Origin: Raphanus sativus
Lineage: Eukaryota; Streptophyta; Magnoliopsida; Brassicales; Brassicaceae
Assembly: GCF_000801105.2 (NCBI RefSeq)
Contig: NC_079515.1
Span: 8,618,001-8,682,000 of the forward strand
DNA length: 64,000 bases
Direction of reading: 5' to 3'
Of this stretch, positions 1 to 11,199 are shown piece after piece. Position numbers and translations under genes: made by a program. The notes under the pieces were generated by a model. The model was not told the DNA's origin. It did no database searches and worked only from the letters and a program-made list of their open reading frames with translations. How positions within the stretch are numbered: position 1 is the first letter of the stretch; each line of letters opens with the position of its first letter.

Positions 1-169
1 AAACGTAAAGCGTGGTCCGGGGAGACAGAAGAAATCAAGATGGCAATCTTGGTTGGAGCTATCTAGGATGAGAGGACACAAACCCAGGAAGAAACACAGG
101 GCACGGAGATGCTCAAACTGCAAGGAAACTGGCCATACGAAACCACAATGTACACAACCAGTTGACTAG
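1..169 (+). pseudogene. MULE transposase C-terminal tail (left copy)
   Basis: This is the last part of a MURA-like transposase. One frame ending at the TAG at 167-169 reads a CCHC zinc knuckle (CSNCKETGHTKPQC) followed by a short tail, TQPVD. The same tail recurs at about 2361-2530. Upstream in this copy the frame is broken by small indels relative to the other copy (for example GTGGTCCGGGG against GTGGGTCCGGG). It may not be a separate gene, because the segment could be the end of a contig that overlaps the sequence right of the N gap. Confidence 0.6.
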
Positions 170-890
170 TTGTCCAGACGATCTAAATTTAAGTCGTCCA
201 GTCTTGATTACCCGTCCAGACGACTAATTTCTAAGTCGTCCCGTGTTTCGTCTACCTTCTACGAAGTCGTCCAGTGTATTAGACTACCTTCTACTATCCC
301 TTCAAGTATATTTTTTTTAGACGACCTTTTACGAAGTCGTCCAGTGTATTTAAGTCGTCCAGTGTTTAGACTACCTTCTACTATCCCTTCAAGTGTATTT
401 TTTTTAGACGACCTTTTACGAAGTCGTCCAGTGTATTTAAGTCGTCCAGTGTTTAGACTACCTTCTACTATCCCTTCAAGTGTATTTTTTTTTTAGACGA
501 CCTTTTACGAAGTCGTCCAGTGTATTTAAGTCATCCAGTGTTTAGACTACCTTGTACTATCCCTTCAAGTGTATTTTTTTTAGACGACCTTTTACGAAGT
601 CGTCCAGTGTATTTAAGTCGTCCAGTGTTTAGACTACCTTCTACTATCCCTTTTAAGTGTATTTTTTTTAGACGACCTTTTACGAAGTCGTCCAGTGTAT
701 TTTATTTTTTTAGACTACCTTATTTGTAAGTCGTCCAAACCTTCCAGACGACTTATTTGTAAGTCGTCCAGCTGGAAACCTTCCAGACGACTTATTTGTA
801 AGTCGTCCAGCTGGAAAACCTTCCAGACGACTTATTTGTAAGTCGTCCAGCTGGAAACCTTCCAAACGACTTATTTGTAATTAGAAAATC
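170..890. repeat. Hairpin-rich AGTCGTCC tandem array (left copy)
   Basis: Units of about 87-89 bases recur from about 330 to 690, each holding AGTCGTCCAGTGTATTTAAG, a second AGTCGTCCAGTG, a CTACTATCCCTTCAAG block, a T-run and AGACGACC. They are followed (735-880) by units of about 41 bases. Each of these contains the perfect inverted repeat GACGACTTA-TTTG-TAAGTCGTC and the palindrome CCAGCTGG. The array lies between the transposase stop and the 3' end of the Ulp1 gene. The open frames across it are low-complexity and are not credible genes. Confidence 0.85.
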
Positions 891-1083
891 TATCAAGTTA
901 GAAAATCAAATAATCATACATGCCCACAAACATACAAATAGATTTGTGTAAACAAATAGTTCAAATATACAAATAGATTTGTGTATACAAATAGTTCAAA
1001 TATACAAATTGATTTGTGTATCTATACAAGTTAAAAAATCTATACAAGTTAAAAATCTATACAAGTTAGATTTGTGTATCTAA

Positions 1084-1729
1084 TCATACATGCCCACAAA
1101 ACATACCACCATCCTCATTATCTTTCAGATGCTGATCAACAAGCTCCGTCCATATAACCAAAGCCATATTATCCCTCATAGTCTTCGCATTGGACCTAGC
1201 AAAAGTTCTTTAGGGCTAAAGGGGACCCCAAGAGCATGACATTCAATGTACTTTGCAGCGTACACGCCACAATCACCATTGTTGGCCGTGGGTACATCTT
1301 TCAGCAGTCTCTCATATGTGTATCGCTCCAACCCATGCATCTGGTCTCCGCACTCCACAATCAGATAAGGGACCATCTCGAGAAAAGGCTCCATTATCTC
1401 ATCCCATCTTTCTGGTATGGTAGTTGAAGGTATGCTGTCCCAGACGACTATGTGCCTCTTAGGGCTCGATATCCAAATAGCCACCCAATGTTTGTTGTCC
1501 AAGTTCAGTGGCGCATAGATTTCATCAATGTCCTTCCCCCACCTTCTTGTTTGATTGGCAAATGAAGGCATTGATCCGTCATACAAACTCGCCGCCCCCA
1601 TAGGTAGCTTTTTCCTAAACCATTGTGATCAGACGACGTGCTTTGAAGACAGATACTGTTCTCTCCAAGCTGGGTAAAGTTGTGATCCAGGAAGCAATTC
1701 GCTCGCGTCCGGAAACATTGTGGGTTCTC
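1084..1729 (-). CDS. Ulp1-like C48 cysteine protease, C-terminal part (left copy, interrupted by gap)
   Basis: The minus strand encodes the catalytic part of a SUMO-protease-like (Ulp1, peptidase C48) domain as carried by KI MULEs. In the frame starting at 1601 the triad is visible: His in NKHWVAIWI (residue 38), Asp in VVWDSIPS (55) and Cys in NNGDCGVYAAKY (111). The domain would cleave isopeptide or precursor bonds of SUMO-like proteins in the nucleus; activity is unproven for element-borne copies. A one-base difference near 1209 (AAAAGTTCTTTA here, AAAGTCTTTA in the other copy) breaks the frame after VPFSPK. Beyond it, another frame gives an ending that finishes at the TGA at 1084-1086. 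The 5' part runs into the N gap. Confidence 0.7.
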
Positions 1730-1829
1730 NNNNNNNNNNNNNNNNNNNNNNNNNNNNNNNNNNNNNNNNNNNNNNNNNNNNNNNNNNNNNNNNNNNNNNN
1801 NNNNNNNNNNNNNNNNNNNNNNNNNNNNN
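1730..1829. other. Assembly gap of 100 N
   Basis: Exactly 100 undetermined bases. The left flank ends with GGAAACATTGTGGGTTCTC, which recurs at about 4064-4083. The right flank starts inside the transposase. Neighbouring reading frames that run through the N are not real proteins. Confidence 0.99.
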
Positions 1830-2530
1830 AGGCCGACGCCAAGCTATGGTCAAGGGTTATTGTAAGGGGAACAGGTTCAACATAAAAAACAGCAACATCG
1901 CTGAATCTATTAATTCCGCACTGAAGCGAGCAAGAGGATTTCCGATTCCGTTCCTGCTGGAGTTCATAAGGCAGAAGTTAGGAAAAGGTATTGGAAAAGG
2001 AGACAAGATGCTTTGAGTCTCCCCACTGTACATAGCCGGGGTGTTGAATACTTGCTTGCGATTCGATCAGAGATAGCGGATCGATGACGGTCGAAACCAA
2101 TTGATGGAGTGCGTTTCTTTGTCAAAGGTGGCAAAATGGACTGTGTGGTTGATTGGAACATGTAAAGTGTGATTGTGGTGTCTATGGAGTGGAGAAAATA
2201 CCTTGCTCTCATGCTATAAGCAGCTGGACACACATGCTGGTGTGCATATCAGACACACTTGTATGTCCACTTTACTCAAAGGAATCATCTGTATGCAGGA
2301 TACTCAGAGAATATATATCCTATCGTGTCACAACATATTGAGGAACGAGAATGCTTCTCCCAACGTAAAGCGTGGGTCCGGGAGAGCAGAAGAAATCAAG
2401 ATGGCAATCTTGGTTGGAGCTAATCTAAGGATGAGAGGACACAAACCCAGGAAGAAACACAGGCACGGAGATGCTCAAACTGCAAGGAAACTGGCCATAC
2501 GAAACCACAATGTACAACCCAGTTGACTAG
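1830..2530 (+). pseudogene. MURA-like MULE transposase, C-terminal part
   Basis: Several + frames joined across small indels match the C-terminus of a Mutator-type transposase. Near 1885-1970 there is NSNIAESINSALKRARGFPI, the segment after the catalytic core. At about 2160-2215 there is the SWIM zinc finger CDCGVYGVEKIPCSH, and close to the stop the CCHC knuckle. These are DNA- or nucleic-acid-binding parts; the DDE catalytic region is not present because it would lie in or left of the N gap. Frame changes near 1990, 2080, 2215 and 2510 mean no continuous protein can be read. Either decay or uncorrected sequencing indels would explain this. Confidence 0.75.
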
Positions 2531-3235
2531 TTGTCCAGACGATCTAAATTTAAGTCGTCCAGTCTTGATTACCCGTCCAGACGACTAATCTAAGTCGTCC
2601 CGTGTTTCGTCTACCTTCTACGAAGTCGTCAGTGTATTAGACTACCTTCTACTATCCCTTCAAGTATATTTTTTTTAGACGACCTTTTTACGAAGTCGTC
2701 CAGTGTATTTAAGTCGTCCAGTGTTTAGACTACCTTCTACTATCCCTTCAAGTGTAATTTTTTTAGACGACCTTTTACGAAGTCGTCCAGTGTATTTAAG
2801 TCGTCCAGTGTTTAGACTCCTTCTACTATCCCTTCAAGTGTATTTTTTTAGACGACCTTTTACGAAGTCGTCCAGTGTATTTAAGTCATCCAGTGTTTAG
2901 ACTACCTGTACTATCCCTTCAAGTGTATTTTTTTTAGACGACCTTTTACGAAGTCGTCCAGTGTATTTAAGTCGTCCAGTGTTTAGACTACCTTCTACTA
3001 TCCCTTTAAGTGTATTTTTTTTAGACGACCTTTTACGAAGTCGTCCAGTGTAATTTTATTTTTAGACTACCTATTTGTAAGTCGTCCAAACCTTCCAGAC
3101 GACTTATTTGTAAGTCGTCCAGCTGGAAAACCTTCCAGACGACTTATTTGTAAGTCGTCCAGCTGAAAACCTTCCAGACGACTTATTTGTAAGTCGTCCA
3201 GCTGGAAAACCTTCCAAACGACTTATTTGTAAGTT
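2531..3235. repeat. Hairpin-rich AGTCGTCC tandem array (right copy)
   Basis: The same array as at 170-890, with the same succession of ~88-base units and then ~41-base units containing GACGACTTATTTGTAAGTCGTC-type hairpins (stem 9, loop 4). Differences from the left copy are mostly one-base gains or losses, many in T or A runs. Confidence 0.85.
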
Positions 3236-3440
3236 AGAAAATCTATACAAGTTAGAAAATCAAATAAATCATACATGCCCCACAAACATACAAATAGATT
3301 TGTGTAAACAAATAGTTCAAATATACAAATAGATTTGTGTATACAAATAGTTCAAATATACAAATTGATTTGTGTATCTATACAAGTTAAAAAATCTATA
3401 CAAGTTAAAAAATCTATACAAGTTAGATTTGTGTATCTAA

Positions 3441-5482
3441 TCATACATGCCACAAAACATACCACCATCCTCATTATCTTCAGATGCTGATCAACAAGCT
3501 CCGTCCATATAACCAAAGCCATATTATCCCTCATAGTCTTCGCATTGGACCTAGCAAAGTCTTTAGGGCTAAAGGGGACCCCAAGAGCATGACATTCAAT
3601 GTACTTTGCAGCGTACACGCCACAATCACCATTGTTGGCCGTGGGTACATCTTTCAGCAGTCTCTCATATGTGTATCGCTCCAACCCATGCATCTGGTCT
3701 CCGCACTCCACAATCAGATAAGGGACCATCTCGAGAAAGGCTCCATTATCTCATCCCATCTTCTGGTATGGTAGTTGAAGGTATGCTGTCCCAGACGACT
3801 ATGTGCCTCTTAGGGATCGATATCCAAATAGCCACCCAATGTTTGTTGTCCAAAGTTCAGTGGCGCATAGATATCATCAATGTCCTCCCCCCACTTCTTG
3901 TTTGATTGGCAAAATGAAGGCATTGATCCGTCATACAAACTCGCCGCCCCCACTAGGTAGCATTTTTCCTAAACCATTGTGATCAGACGACGATGCTTTG
4001 AAGAACAGATACTGTTCTCCAAGACTGGTAAAGTTGTGATCCAGGAAGCACATTCGCTCCGCTCCGGAAACATTGTGGGTTCTCCTTATACCTCTGCCTC
4101 AGCACATTCATCCAAGCATCTATATGCTGCATATAAAATAATACAAGTTAGAACCTTCCAGACGACTTACAAATAAGTCGTCTGGAAGGTTTTCCAGCTG
4201 GACGTCCAGACGACTTATTTTGTAAGTCGTCCAACTGGAAAACCTTCCAGACGACTTATATATTTACAAATCTATACAAAGACAAGTTACCAGACGACTT
4301 ATTTGTAAGTCGTCCAGCTGGAAAACCTTCCAAGACGACTTATATATTTACAAATCTATACAAAGACAAGTTACCAGACGACTTAAAGATAAGCAGAAGA
4401 CTTACTACGTCTTCCAGCCATGCTTTGGATGTCCGGAGTTTTTGATACCACCAAGTTGGTGATGTACGTGGTTTGTCCTCTTCCTTAGTGAAATAATCAC
4501 TGCAAACAAAAAGCAATCAGTTTTGGTAGACTAAATCAAGCTATTATGGGTAAAGCAATCACTTACGGATCAGTTTCAACCAATCAGCGAGCTCCTTCAT
4601 CTTAGGTCTGTTTAGTGTGGGAAATGGATTATACTTTTCCCACTCTAAGGAGTTTCCTTCTCTCTGCCGTATAAGGAGATATCTGCGTGGGAGCAGGTTT
4701 TCTTCGTTCGTTCACTCCTTGCAGCGCACAGAAGCAGTGGGAGCTGTTTGGTCCAATACAACCAGGCTCGGTTCTGAAACTGGAACGCTTGGATCGGTGG
4801 AAGCGAAGCTCGGTTGTTGATCGTTGGAAGCGAAGCTCGGTTGGTCAGTGGAAGTGAGAGGAACAATCTCTTTGGAGGTGACACCATCTGTTTATCCTCC
4901 GGCAAGATCTTATATACCGAGATCGCCTCATCTGCTGTATCCTCCGGCAACAATCTCTGCAATAAAAGAGAACAAGTTAACCTGGACGACTTAAATAAAA
5001 GTTGGGAAGAGGATTTGATACTAACCTCTTTGGGCAGAGGAGAAGGCTGTTTCTTTTGAGGAGAAGGTTTTTTCGTTTGAGGAGCAGGCTGTTTCGTTTG
5101 AGGAGCAGGCTGTTTAGTTGAGGAGCAGGCTGTTTAGTTTGAGGAGCCAGGCTGTTTCGTTTGAGGAGTAGGCTTTGCCTTTTGAGGAGTAGGCAAAGCT
5201 AATCAAAGACAACAATAGAAGTCAGAACACAAGCTAAATCAATCACGCCTTAATTGTTACTCCAGACGACTTAGTAGACGACTTAAATATAAGTCGTCTA
5301 GAAAGTCGTCCAACTGGACGACTTAGTTGACGACTTATATTTAAGTCGTCTGGAAAGTCTTCCAAATGGACGTACTAAGTCGTCCAGGTTGAAGACTTTC
5401 CAGACGACTTACTTACAAGTCTTCCAGTAGAAAATTTCAAGCGGACCTGATTAGTCGCAGAAGGAGTTTGAGTACTCGTCAT
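3441..5482 (-). CDS. KI-type Ulp1-like cysteine protease gene, multi-exon, damaged
   Basis: A multi-exon minus-strand gene of the KI MULE. The start is probably the ATG at 5482 (MTSTQTPSATNQ), just upstream of a repeat-rich segment. Recognisable pieces in gene order are a repetitive KQPAPQT-rich stretch (5060-5195), a PTLNRPKMKELADWL piece (about 4560-4620), EEDKPRTSPTWWYQKL (about 4412-4500), DAWMNVLRQRYKENPQ (about 4075-4130), a CFLDHNF piece (about 4040), then the Ulp1 catalytic block with HWVAIW, VVWDSIP and NNGDCGVYAAKY (3570-3900). The stop is the TGA at 3441-3443. Single-base frame breaks occur near 3485, 3750, 3860, 3905 and 3955, so it does not read as one intact protein as given. 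Exon borders are approximate. Function, if any, would be SUMO/ubiquitin-like protein processing; role in transposition is unknown. Confidence 0.65.
4150..4390. repeat. AGTCGTCC hairpin repeats inside the Ulp1 gene intron
   Basis: Two further clusters of CCAGACGACTTA/TAAGTCGTCTGG inverted repeats separated by a duplicated ~60-base unit ending ACAAAGACAAGTTACCAGACG. They sit between the exon near 4080-4130 and the exon near 4412-4500, so they are likely intronic. They show that the motif is spread across the element and not confined to the main array. Confidence 0.75.
5060..5195 (-). repeat. 27-base coding minisatellite in the Ulp1 gene
   Basis: Four to five imperfect copies of a ~27-base unit (GTTTGAGGAGCAGGCTGTTTC on +) encode a proline/glutamine/lysine-rich repeat, KQPAPQT-like, on the minus strand. 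Two copies carry one-base deletions (GTTTAGTTGAGG and GAGGAGCCAGG), which shift the frame. It is a low-complexity linker region of the element-borne protease. Confidence 0.7.
5258..5430. repeat. AGTCGTCC/GGACGACT inverted-repeat cluster
   Basis: Repeated GACGACTTA and TAAGTCGTC blocks in both orientations, at the 5' part of the Ulp1 gene. The motif occurs again at 6057-6135 and 6515-6585, so copies extend to within 160 bases of the proposed right end of the element. Confidence 0.7.
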
Positions 5483-5589
5483 TGTGGTTATAGATCTGAA
5501 AAAAATAAACGTGAAACGGTGAGAATGAGTAAATTGAAAGAGACAACGTTTTATGTTCATCTTTTCCACGAGTTTGATGACTTACCGGC

Positions 5590-5840
5590 GTTAGGGTTTA
5601 CAGAGAAACGGCGCTACGGTTTACAGAGAAGAAGCGGCGGCGCTAGGGTTTAGAAGAAGCGGCGGCGCTAGGGTTTAGAAGAAGCGGCGGTGCTAGCTAG
5701 TGTTTAGAGTAAGCGGCGGTGAGAACGTTGGTGAGCACGGTGGCGAGGGCGACGGTTTGTTCGGAAATAGTGGAAGCGGGGGCGCTAGGGTTTAGAGGAA
5801 TCGGCGGCGCTAGGGTTAGAAGAAGCTGCGGCGACAACGG
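5590..5840. repeat. GGCGGCGCTAGGGTTTAGAA short tandem repeat
   Basis: About five imperfect copies of a ~25-base unit combining GGCGGCGCTAGGGTTTA with GAAGAAGC. It lies upstream of the proposed Ulp1 start, in the likely promoter or 5' leader. TAGGGTTT is also the plant telomere/telobox word, but here it is part of a longer unit and not a telomeric array. Confidence 0.7.
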
Positions 5841-6639
5841 TGAGAATGAAGTGAGATAGATAGCCGACGTTGAGAACGATGGTTGTTCGGAAATAGTGGG
5901 AATTCGAATCGCCTTTGATATCGCCGGTGAGAGAGAACTGTTAGGGTTTCTGTTCGCGGAAAATGAAAAAAAAAAAAAAATCACCTTATATATTGGGTAA
6001 ATAATCCGGTTAGCTTTAAAAGTACATTGGTAAACTTTAAGGTTTGGTCCGGTTTAGACGACTTATTCTGGCTGATAATGTACATCAGACGACCTAATAT
6101 TTAGTCGTCTGGGAACAGAAGACTAAATATTAAGTCGTCCAATACCCTAAAATGAACCCCTAAACTAAAATGACTAAATTAACTTACTAACCACGTTATA
6201 AATCAAATTATACTTCAATAGTGTTTACTATACACAGAAATGAACACGCCTAGGTAATTTTAAAAATTTTCAAAAACGGTTTTAATGCTTTCCAAAATCT
6301 AACCCTAAGAACACATACAATACTACAACATATGTTGATGAAACATAAACTAAAGAATATCATGACTCACTACTTTCACTCATCTGGGCTGAAAACAATT
6401 GAAATTTGTTATATATTAATTTATATCTCTTAAGACATATGTTAATTACATAATTCCAATTTTTCACTTATCAAAATATTTTTTACAAAATTTTTAAATT
6501 ATGTTTAAGAATAACTGTCCAGACGACTTAAATTAAAGTCGTCTGGACGACTTATTTTCAAGTCGTCTGTTTACAGACGACTTGCGAGGGGTAGAAACGT
6601 AAAAAAAAATCCGTTTTTTTGTTTGTTCACAAGGAGATA

Positions 6640-6743
6640 GTTGTAATTTCAATAGCCTTTTAGGTTAATTTTGCCTTTGACCCAAGTTGGGGTACTCTTT
6701 TGGGTTTGACTCCAAGTTTTGAGTCACAATTGGTAATTCTCCC
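6640..6743. mobile_element. Putative right terminal segment of the KI-type MULE
   Basis: The segment runs from AAGGAGATAGTTGTAATTTC to GGTAATTCTCCC. It reads inward from the right as GGGAGAATTACCAATTGTGA, which resembles a MULE terminal sequence from memory. After it the DNA changes to AT-rich sequence without AGTCGTCC motifs. The matching left terminus is outside the window, so this is a proposal. Confidence 0.45.
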
Positions 6744-9700
6744 TTAAAAGATTTCCCATTAGATAATAATATAACGCAAATCTAATATGTTATCTAAATA
6801 CAATCTAATCAATAATAAATTATAAAATCATGAAAAAATAATTTACGAAAAAATGGTGCTACGTGATTCATACATTTGTGGGCGTGCCCAAAAGTTATAA
6901 AGCTATTGAGATTATAAAAACTTAAATAATTTCGATGGCTGTTGCTATAAGCATGTAATACAAGAACGACAACACCAACTACAAATAATTTGGATAAATT
7001 AATAGATAATTAATTTTAATTAAATGGGCATGCATTAGTTGGGTATTACATAAGACATGCACCACTTAGCAATAATTGAGCAATTATTACACCTAAAAGT
7101 TTCTCACATTTTATAATCGAATGATAGCATGTATATGTATATTTAAATGGGTTAGTTCCATGCAATATGAATGGGAAAATAATTTCAAGAATTCTAGCTA
7201 GAATATGATGATCCTATCTGGTAACATGTTCATCAAGGCATGTATACTTAATATGAAAGACTGGTTGAGCTTATTTTTTAGAAGTCTACATCTAATAGCC
7301 AATGCATAACAACTTGTATAAATCGTGAGAAAACCTTTGAGATAAGTAAATAATTTAACCAAAGGGATTTTGGGTTAGTGCCTTAGTGGTACTTAGAAAC
7401 CTAATACGGTAATCCGCAGTTGGGTTTCCATTAGCCACCGGAAGATTAAAAATATCGGTATTATCGGGATTTATAGAGTAGTCGATTGGTTTGGCCTGCC
7501 AAATACTGTGATTAATTAGAAAAAGGATAAATAAATAATCATTTACTTTTGTGTGTTATTTCGCAAAAAGTATTGTCCAAAATAAATTTGTAAGTTCCAA
7601 AAGTATTAGAATAAGGTTTTAGGTTTAGAAAGATCTGCATCTATTTCTAAAAATGAAGAAAGTAAACATTCAAAAATCAAACAGAGAGATATGATTTCAT
7701 TACCTGTTGTTTTATTCCATTCCATTTTGCTGTAAATTATAATATTATACTATTTTATTAGAAGAGTAGACACGTATAAACAAATTGAATTGGTATACCA
7801 ATTCAAAAGCAGAACTACAATAGTAGAATTTAACTAAACTTTAGCTTGCATCAGTATTGGTAAATTTATTAAGAGCGGTCTGTCTGTACAGTGTACACAA
7901 CTAAAATAAAATAAGTTAAAATATTACTCTAAAATGTTTTACTTGTTTCAAACTATAAAAATGTAAATATTACATAAAAATTAATTAAGGAAACTTTTCA
8001 TATTTGCCATTTTTTTACATATCTCCCAAAAATAAAAATCTCAAATTCGCTTTTCAGTAAGGAATTAAAAGACAATTACTATTTTACTAAATTGTTTATT
8101 TAATAAAAATATATTAAAAATCCAAAATAATAAAATCAAAAATATTGTTTTAACTGTTTTTCGAATTAAAAAAATGTCTTTGAAATGTGTAGGTGTAGAT
8201 AAACTTTATAAAATGTAACTTTTATGTATATCTAGGATGATAATCCTAAATATGTAAGATATCTTTCAAAACATTAGAAAATATCTTAACATTTACACCC
8301 AAAAAAAAAACATTAGAAAATATTTTCTAAATTATATATCTATAAAATTTGATATTCATTTATACAATATTTATGAATATTTTTATTTTTTAATGAAGAT
8401 ATATTATACATATTTAGAAATATTTTTTAAAATTTTAGAAAATGTTATATATTCAATAATGATTTCATAAACATGAAACACATGTCAAATACTGAACAAA
8501 AATTCCTAAAATTTAGAAATATGTTATAACATATTAAAAATAACTTAGTAAAATACATATAACTCAAATTTAGTAAGGTATATATATATATATATTATAT
8601 TTATTTATAAATATATACTTATGAAGATCTTCCTGAACACACATTCATGAAAGTAATTTTAAATATACATTTTATGGAGGTTTTTCTAACTTTATGAAAA
8701 TATTAAAAATATTTATCAGTAACTTCTTAAATCTTAGGTTGATATTAAAAGTATTCAGTAATTATTTTTAAAATATTTATACAACTAAAATTCAGAAAGA
8801 TATCATATCTATTTAAGAAAGTATATATAAACGTTTTTTTAAAATCTAATTGCTTGGAAATAAATTTTCTGTATTTTTGAAATTTCTTAGAAATATTTAG
8901 AAAAATTTGAAATTTTGAAAAAAATCAAAAATAATTATTTAATATATTTGTAGGAAAGATGTAGAATTACCACAGTACAACTTTTACCCGTTTTCTTCCA
9001 CAACTCTGTTATCAGCTGGTTGTCCTGATGCTCTTCTGTCGCCACAGGTGTCTCTGTGGGGGAAGATTGGGTATGTAGACGTAGAGCGTTCACATCGTTT
9101 TTTTTTATTTTGTAACAATGAATCCATGGACATGTACTTGATATTCTCCATCACTTAGTTTAGTTTGTTTGCTTGTAAAAGTGATCTGTGGAACAAGATA
9201 ATATTGTAAATAACCTTTAGAAATGCTATTTTTAATGAAGTAAACAAACAAAGATATTTGTATTCATTAATTTTTAACTATAAATAATCCTTTAAATTCC
9301 ATCAAAACTATTTTACAGATTCTACTAACAACATTTCTATTTTCTAATAAGATGGAAATTTTAAAATTTATAAAAATGATTGATTTAATAGACCTTGGTT
9401 TTCATATTACATACAATAAGGATAGATTTGAGATAAAAATGAATTTCTCAAATATCCAATAAGTAACTTAACTTGTTTCTACAAATATTTTAAATTTCCA
9501 ACTAATAGTTTAAGTTTTTAACTGTTCAGATTAGAAAATATATTTTTAATCAATATAATCAGTGAGGATAAATTATTTTAAACAAAAATTTGACTTTTTC
9601 AACCTTAATGTATTAGTTAAACAAATGTAAAAATAAAATGCATGATCAATAAGTAAGCCATAGAGAAGTGTTGAAAACTTTCATAATTTTTTGAATCTTT

Positions 9701-10950
9701 TTGTTATTATTTATTTGTTGAAGTAGTACGAGATTTTAAATCGCTAGGTGTAGACACAAAACAACTCTATAAAAGGGTTATATATATATCCACAATATTT
9801 TGAAAACTAAATTTATTTTATAATTACGTATTTGAAAATCTATAGCTGTTAAACTGAACAAAAACCAAAATAAAAATAAATTAGATTCAATCAGCTAGAC
9901 AAAAAAAAACTAACATTATTTTAAAATTAAAAATAACTTCAAATTTAAAATCCATTTATATTTTCCAATATTTTATATAACTTTAACTAAAACTGATAAT
10001 AGTTTGAGCTCACTTGTTAATATTTATATGGATTTTTAAATCAATATTCTATATTTTCTGTATTTGTTTTTATTTTTTACTTTCAATTTATATAGTTTTG
10101 CTTAAATAATGATAAAATAATTTTATAGGTTTATGATACCGCTTGGTTCCTAGTGATCTTGTACTCATTATTTTCACCTCCATAAAACTGGCAACAACAC
10201 ATTTATCATATATGCAAGGCACAAAAAAAACTAAGTAACATGAGTGAACTTAAGAAGATCTTCCCATAGATCAAAATCTATCATTATATTATTGTAGTGA
10301 TTCTTCCATTATATTTTTGTGAATTATAATATTATATTATATTATATTTTATTAGTAGAATATATACATGGTATAAATAAATCGAATTGGTATAACAAAT
10401 CAAAAGTAGAAATAAGATTTAACTAAACTTTAGTGTGCATCTAATCTTTTACTAATTTAGATTCCTATTTTTATTTACTGATAAAAGGTTGTCATTTAAA
10501 TTTTGGACCTATACATATCTATTTATTAAATAGTAATATTATTGAAATCTAATCTATTAATTTATAGTTCTATCTAAAATAACTCAATCTAATTAAGAAT
10601 ATTTGGAAACTAAAAAAATGACCTCCTAAACTACCTACTTAAATATCACATACTAATTATTGCTATTTATATTATGCTCACACATGGGGAAATTTAATAG
10701 AAAGGTTTGTTATACTATAGGAGTGAGTGTTTGACAAATGTTGAATCCATATCATATTTTTATCTATTCACTCTTCCATAATTTTATATGTACACTTATA
10801 GGAATGAATCCTACAATTTTGGTTAAGAATTTTCCTAAAACAATCCTAGAAAATACATTCAAAATATATGTAGGTTTTAAAATGTTACAAATTATATTGA
10901 TAATGGAAAGTTAACGATTTTGAAAACTTTAGTATAAAAAATCTTAGAAC
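6744..10950. other. AT-rich intergenic DNA, no gene seen
   Basis: Very AT-rich sequence with no open frame of note and no protein family recognised. A slightly less AT-rich patch (about 8960-9080) contains a polypyrimidine-CAG acceptor-like string and may be a gene relic, but nothing identifiable is encoded. Imperfect AATATTTAGAAATATT-like repeats are common at 8300-8940. Confidence 0.7.
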
Positions 10951-10955
10951 ATTAT

Positions 10956-10961
10956 GTATAT

Positions 10962-11020
<59 letters not shown>

Positions 11021-11031
11021 TATATATATAT
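10956..11031. repeat. (TA)n microsatellite
   Basis: About 75 bases of almost uninterrupted TA dinucleotides, with two AATA interruptions. Confidence 0.95.
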
Positions 11032-11199
11032 TCAAATATATAAACACGTAATTTATCCTATGAACTGATAAAAAATAAAAAATCTTGGCATCATTTCTAT
11101 ATAGACTTATTTGAAATAATAGATAGGACACTTTAAAAAATTGGTTCTTAACAACTACACAAAGTATAAGTTTAAGAAATAGTCTTTGTAACCACTAAA

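Larger units (their letters stand above)
1..6743. mobile_element. KAONASHI-type Mutator-like element (MULE), right part
   Basis: The stretch contains the C-terminus of a MURA-type transposase on +, a Ulp1-like protease gene on -, and between and around them repeats built on AGTCGTCC/GGACGACT. MULEs that carry a captured Ulp1 gene are known in plants as KAONASHI (KI) elements; this assignment rests on domain content. The right end is placed at about 6743, where a terminal-looking segment (6640-6743) ends in GGTAATTCTCCC, which resembles a plant MULE end from memory. The left terminus and the N-terminal transposase lie outside the window, so no target-site duplication can be tested. Part of the length (1-1729 against about 2361-4083) is probably duplicated by the assembly. 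Confidence 0.7.

Noticed and set aside
170..729. Open frames of 108 and 69 codons rich in SRPVF/RLPSTIPS
   Set aside because: They simply translate the AGTCGTCC tandem array, with a repeated short peptide and no domain, and are interrupted by every indel in the repeats.
1615..2016. Open frames running through the run of N
   Set aside because: They exist only because N codons do not create stops; the flanking parts belong to two different genes.
5590..5840. Interstitial telomere array
   Set aside because: TAGGGTTT occurs, but only as part of a ~25-base unit with GGCGGCGC; there is no run of TTTAGGG.
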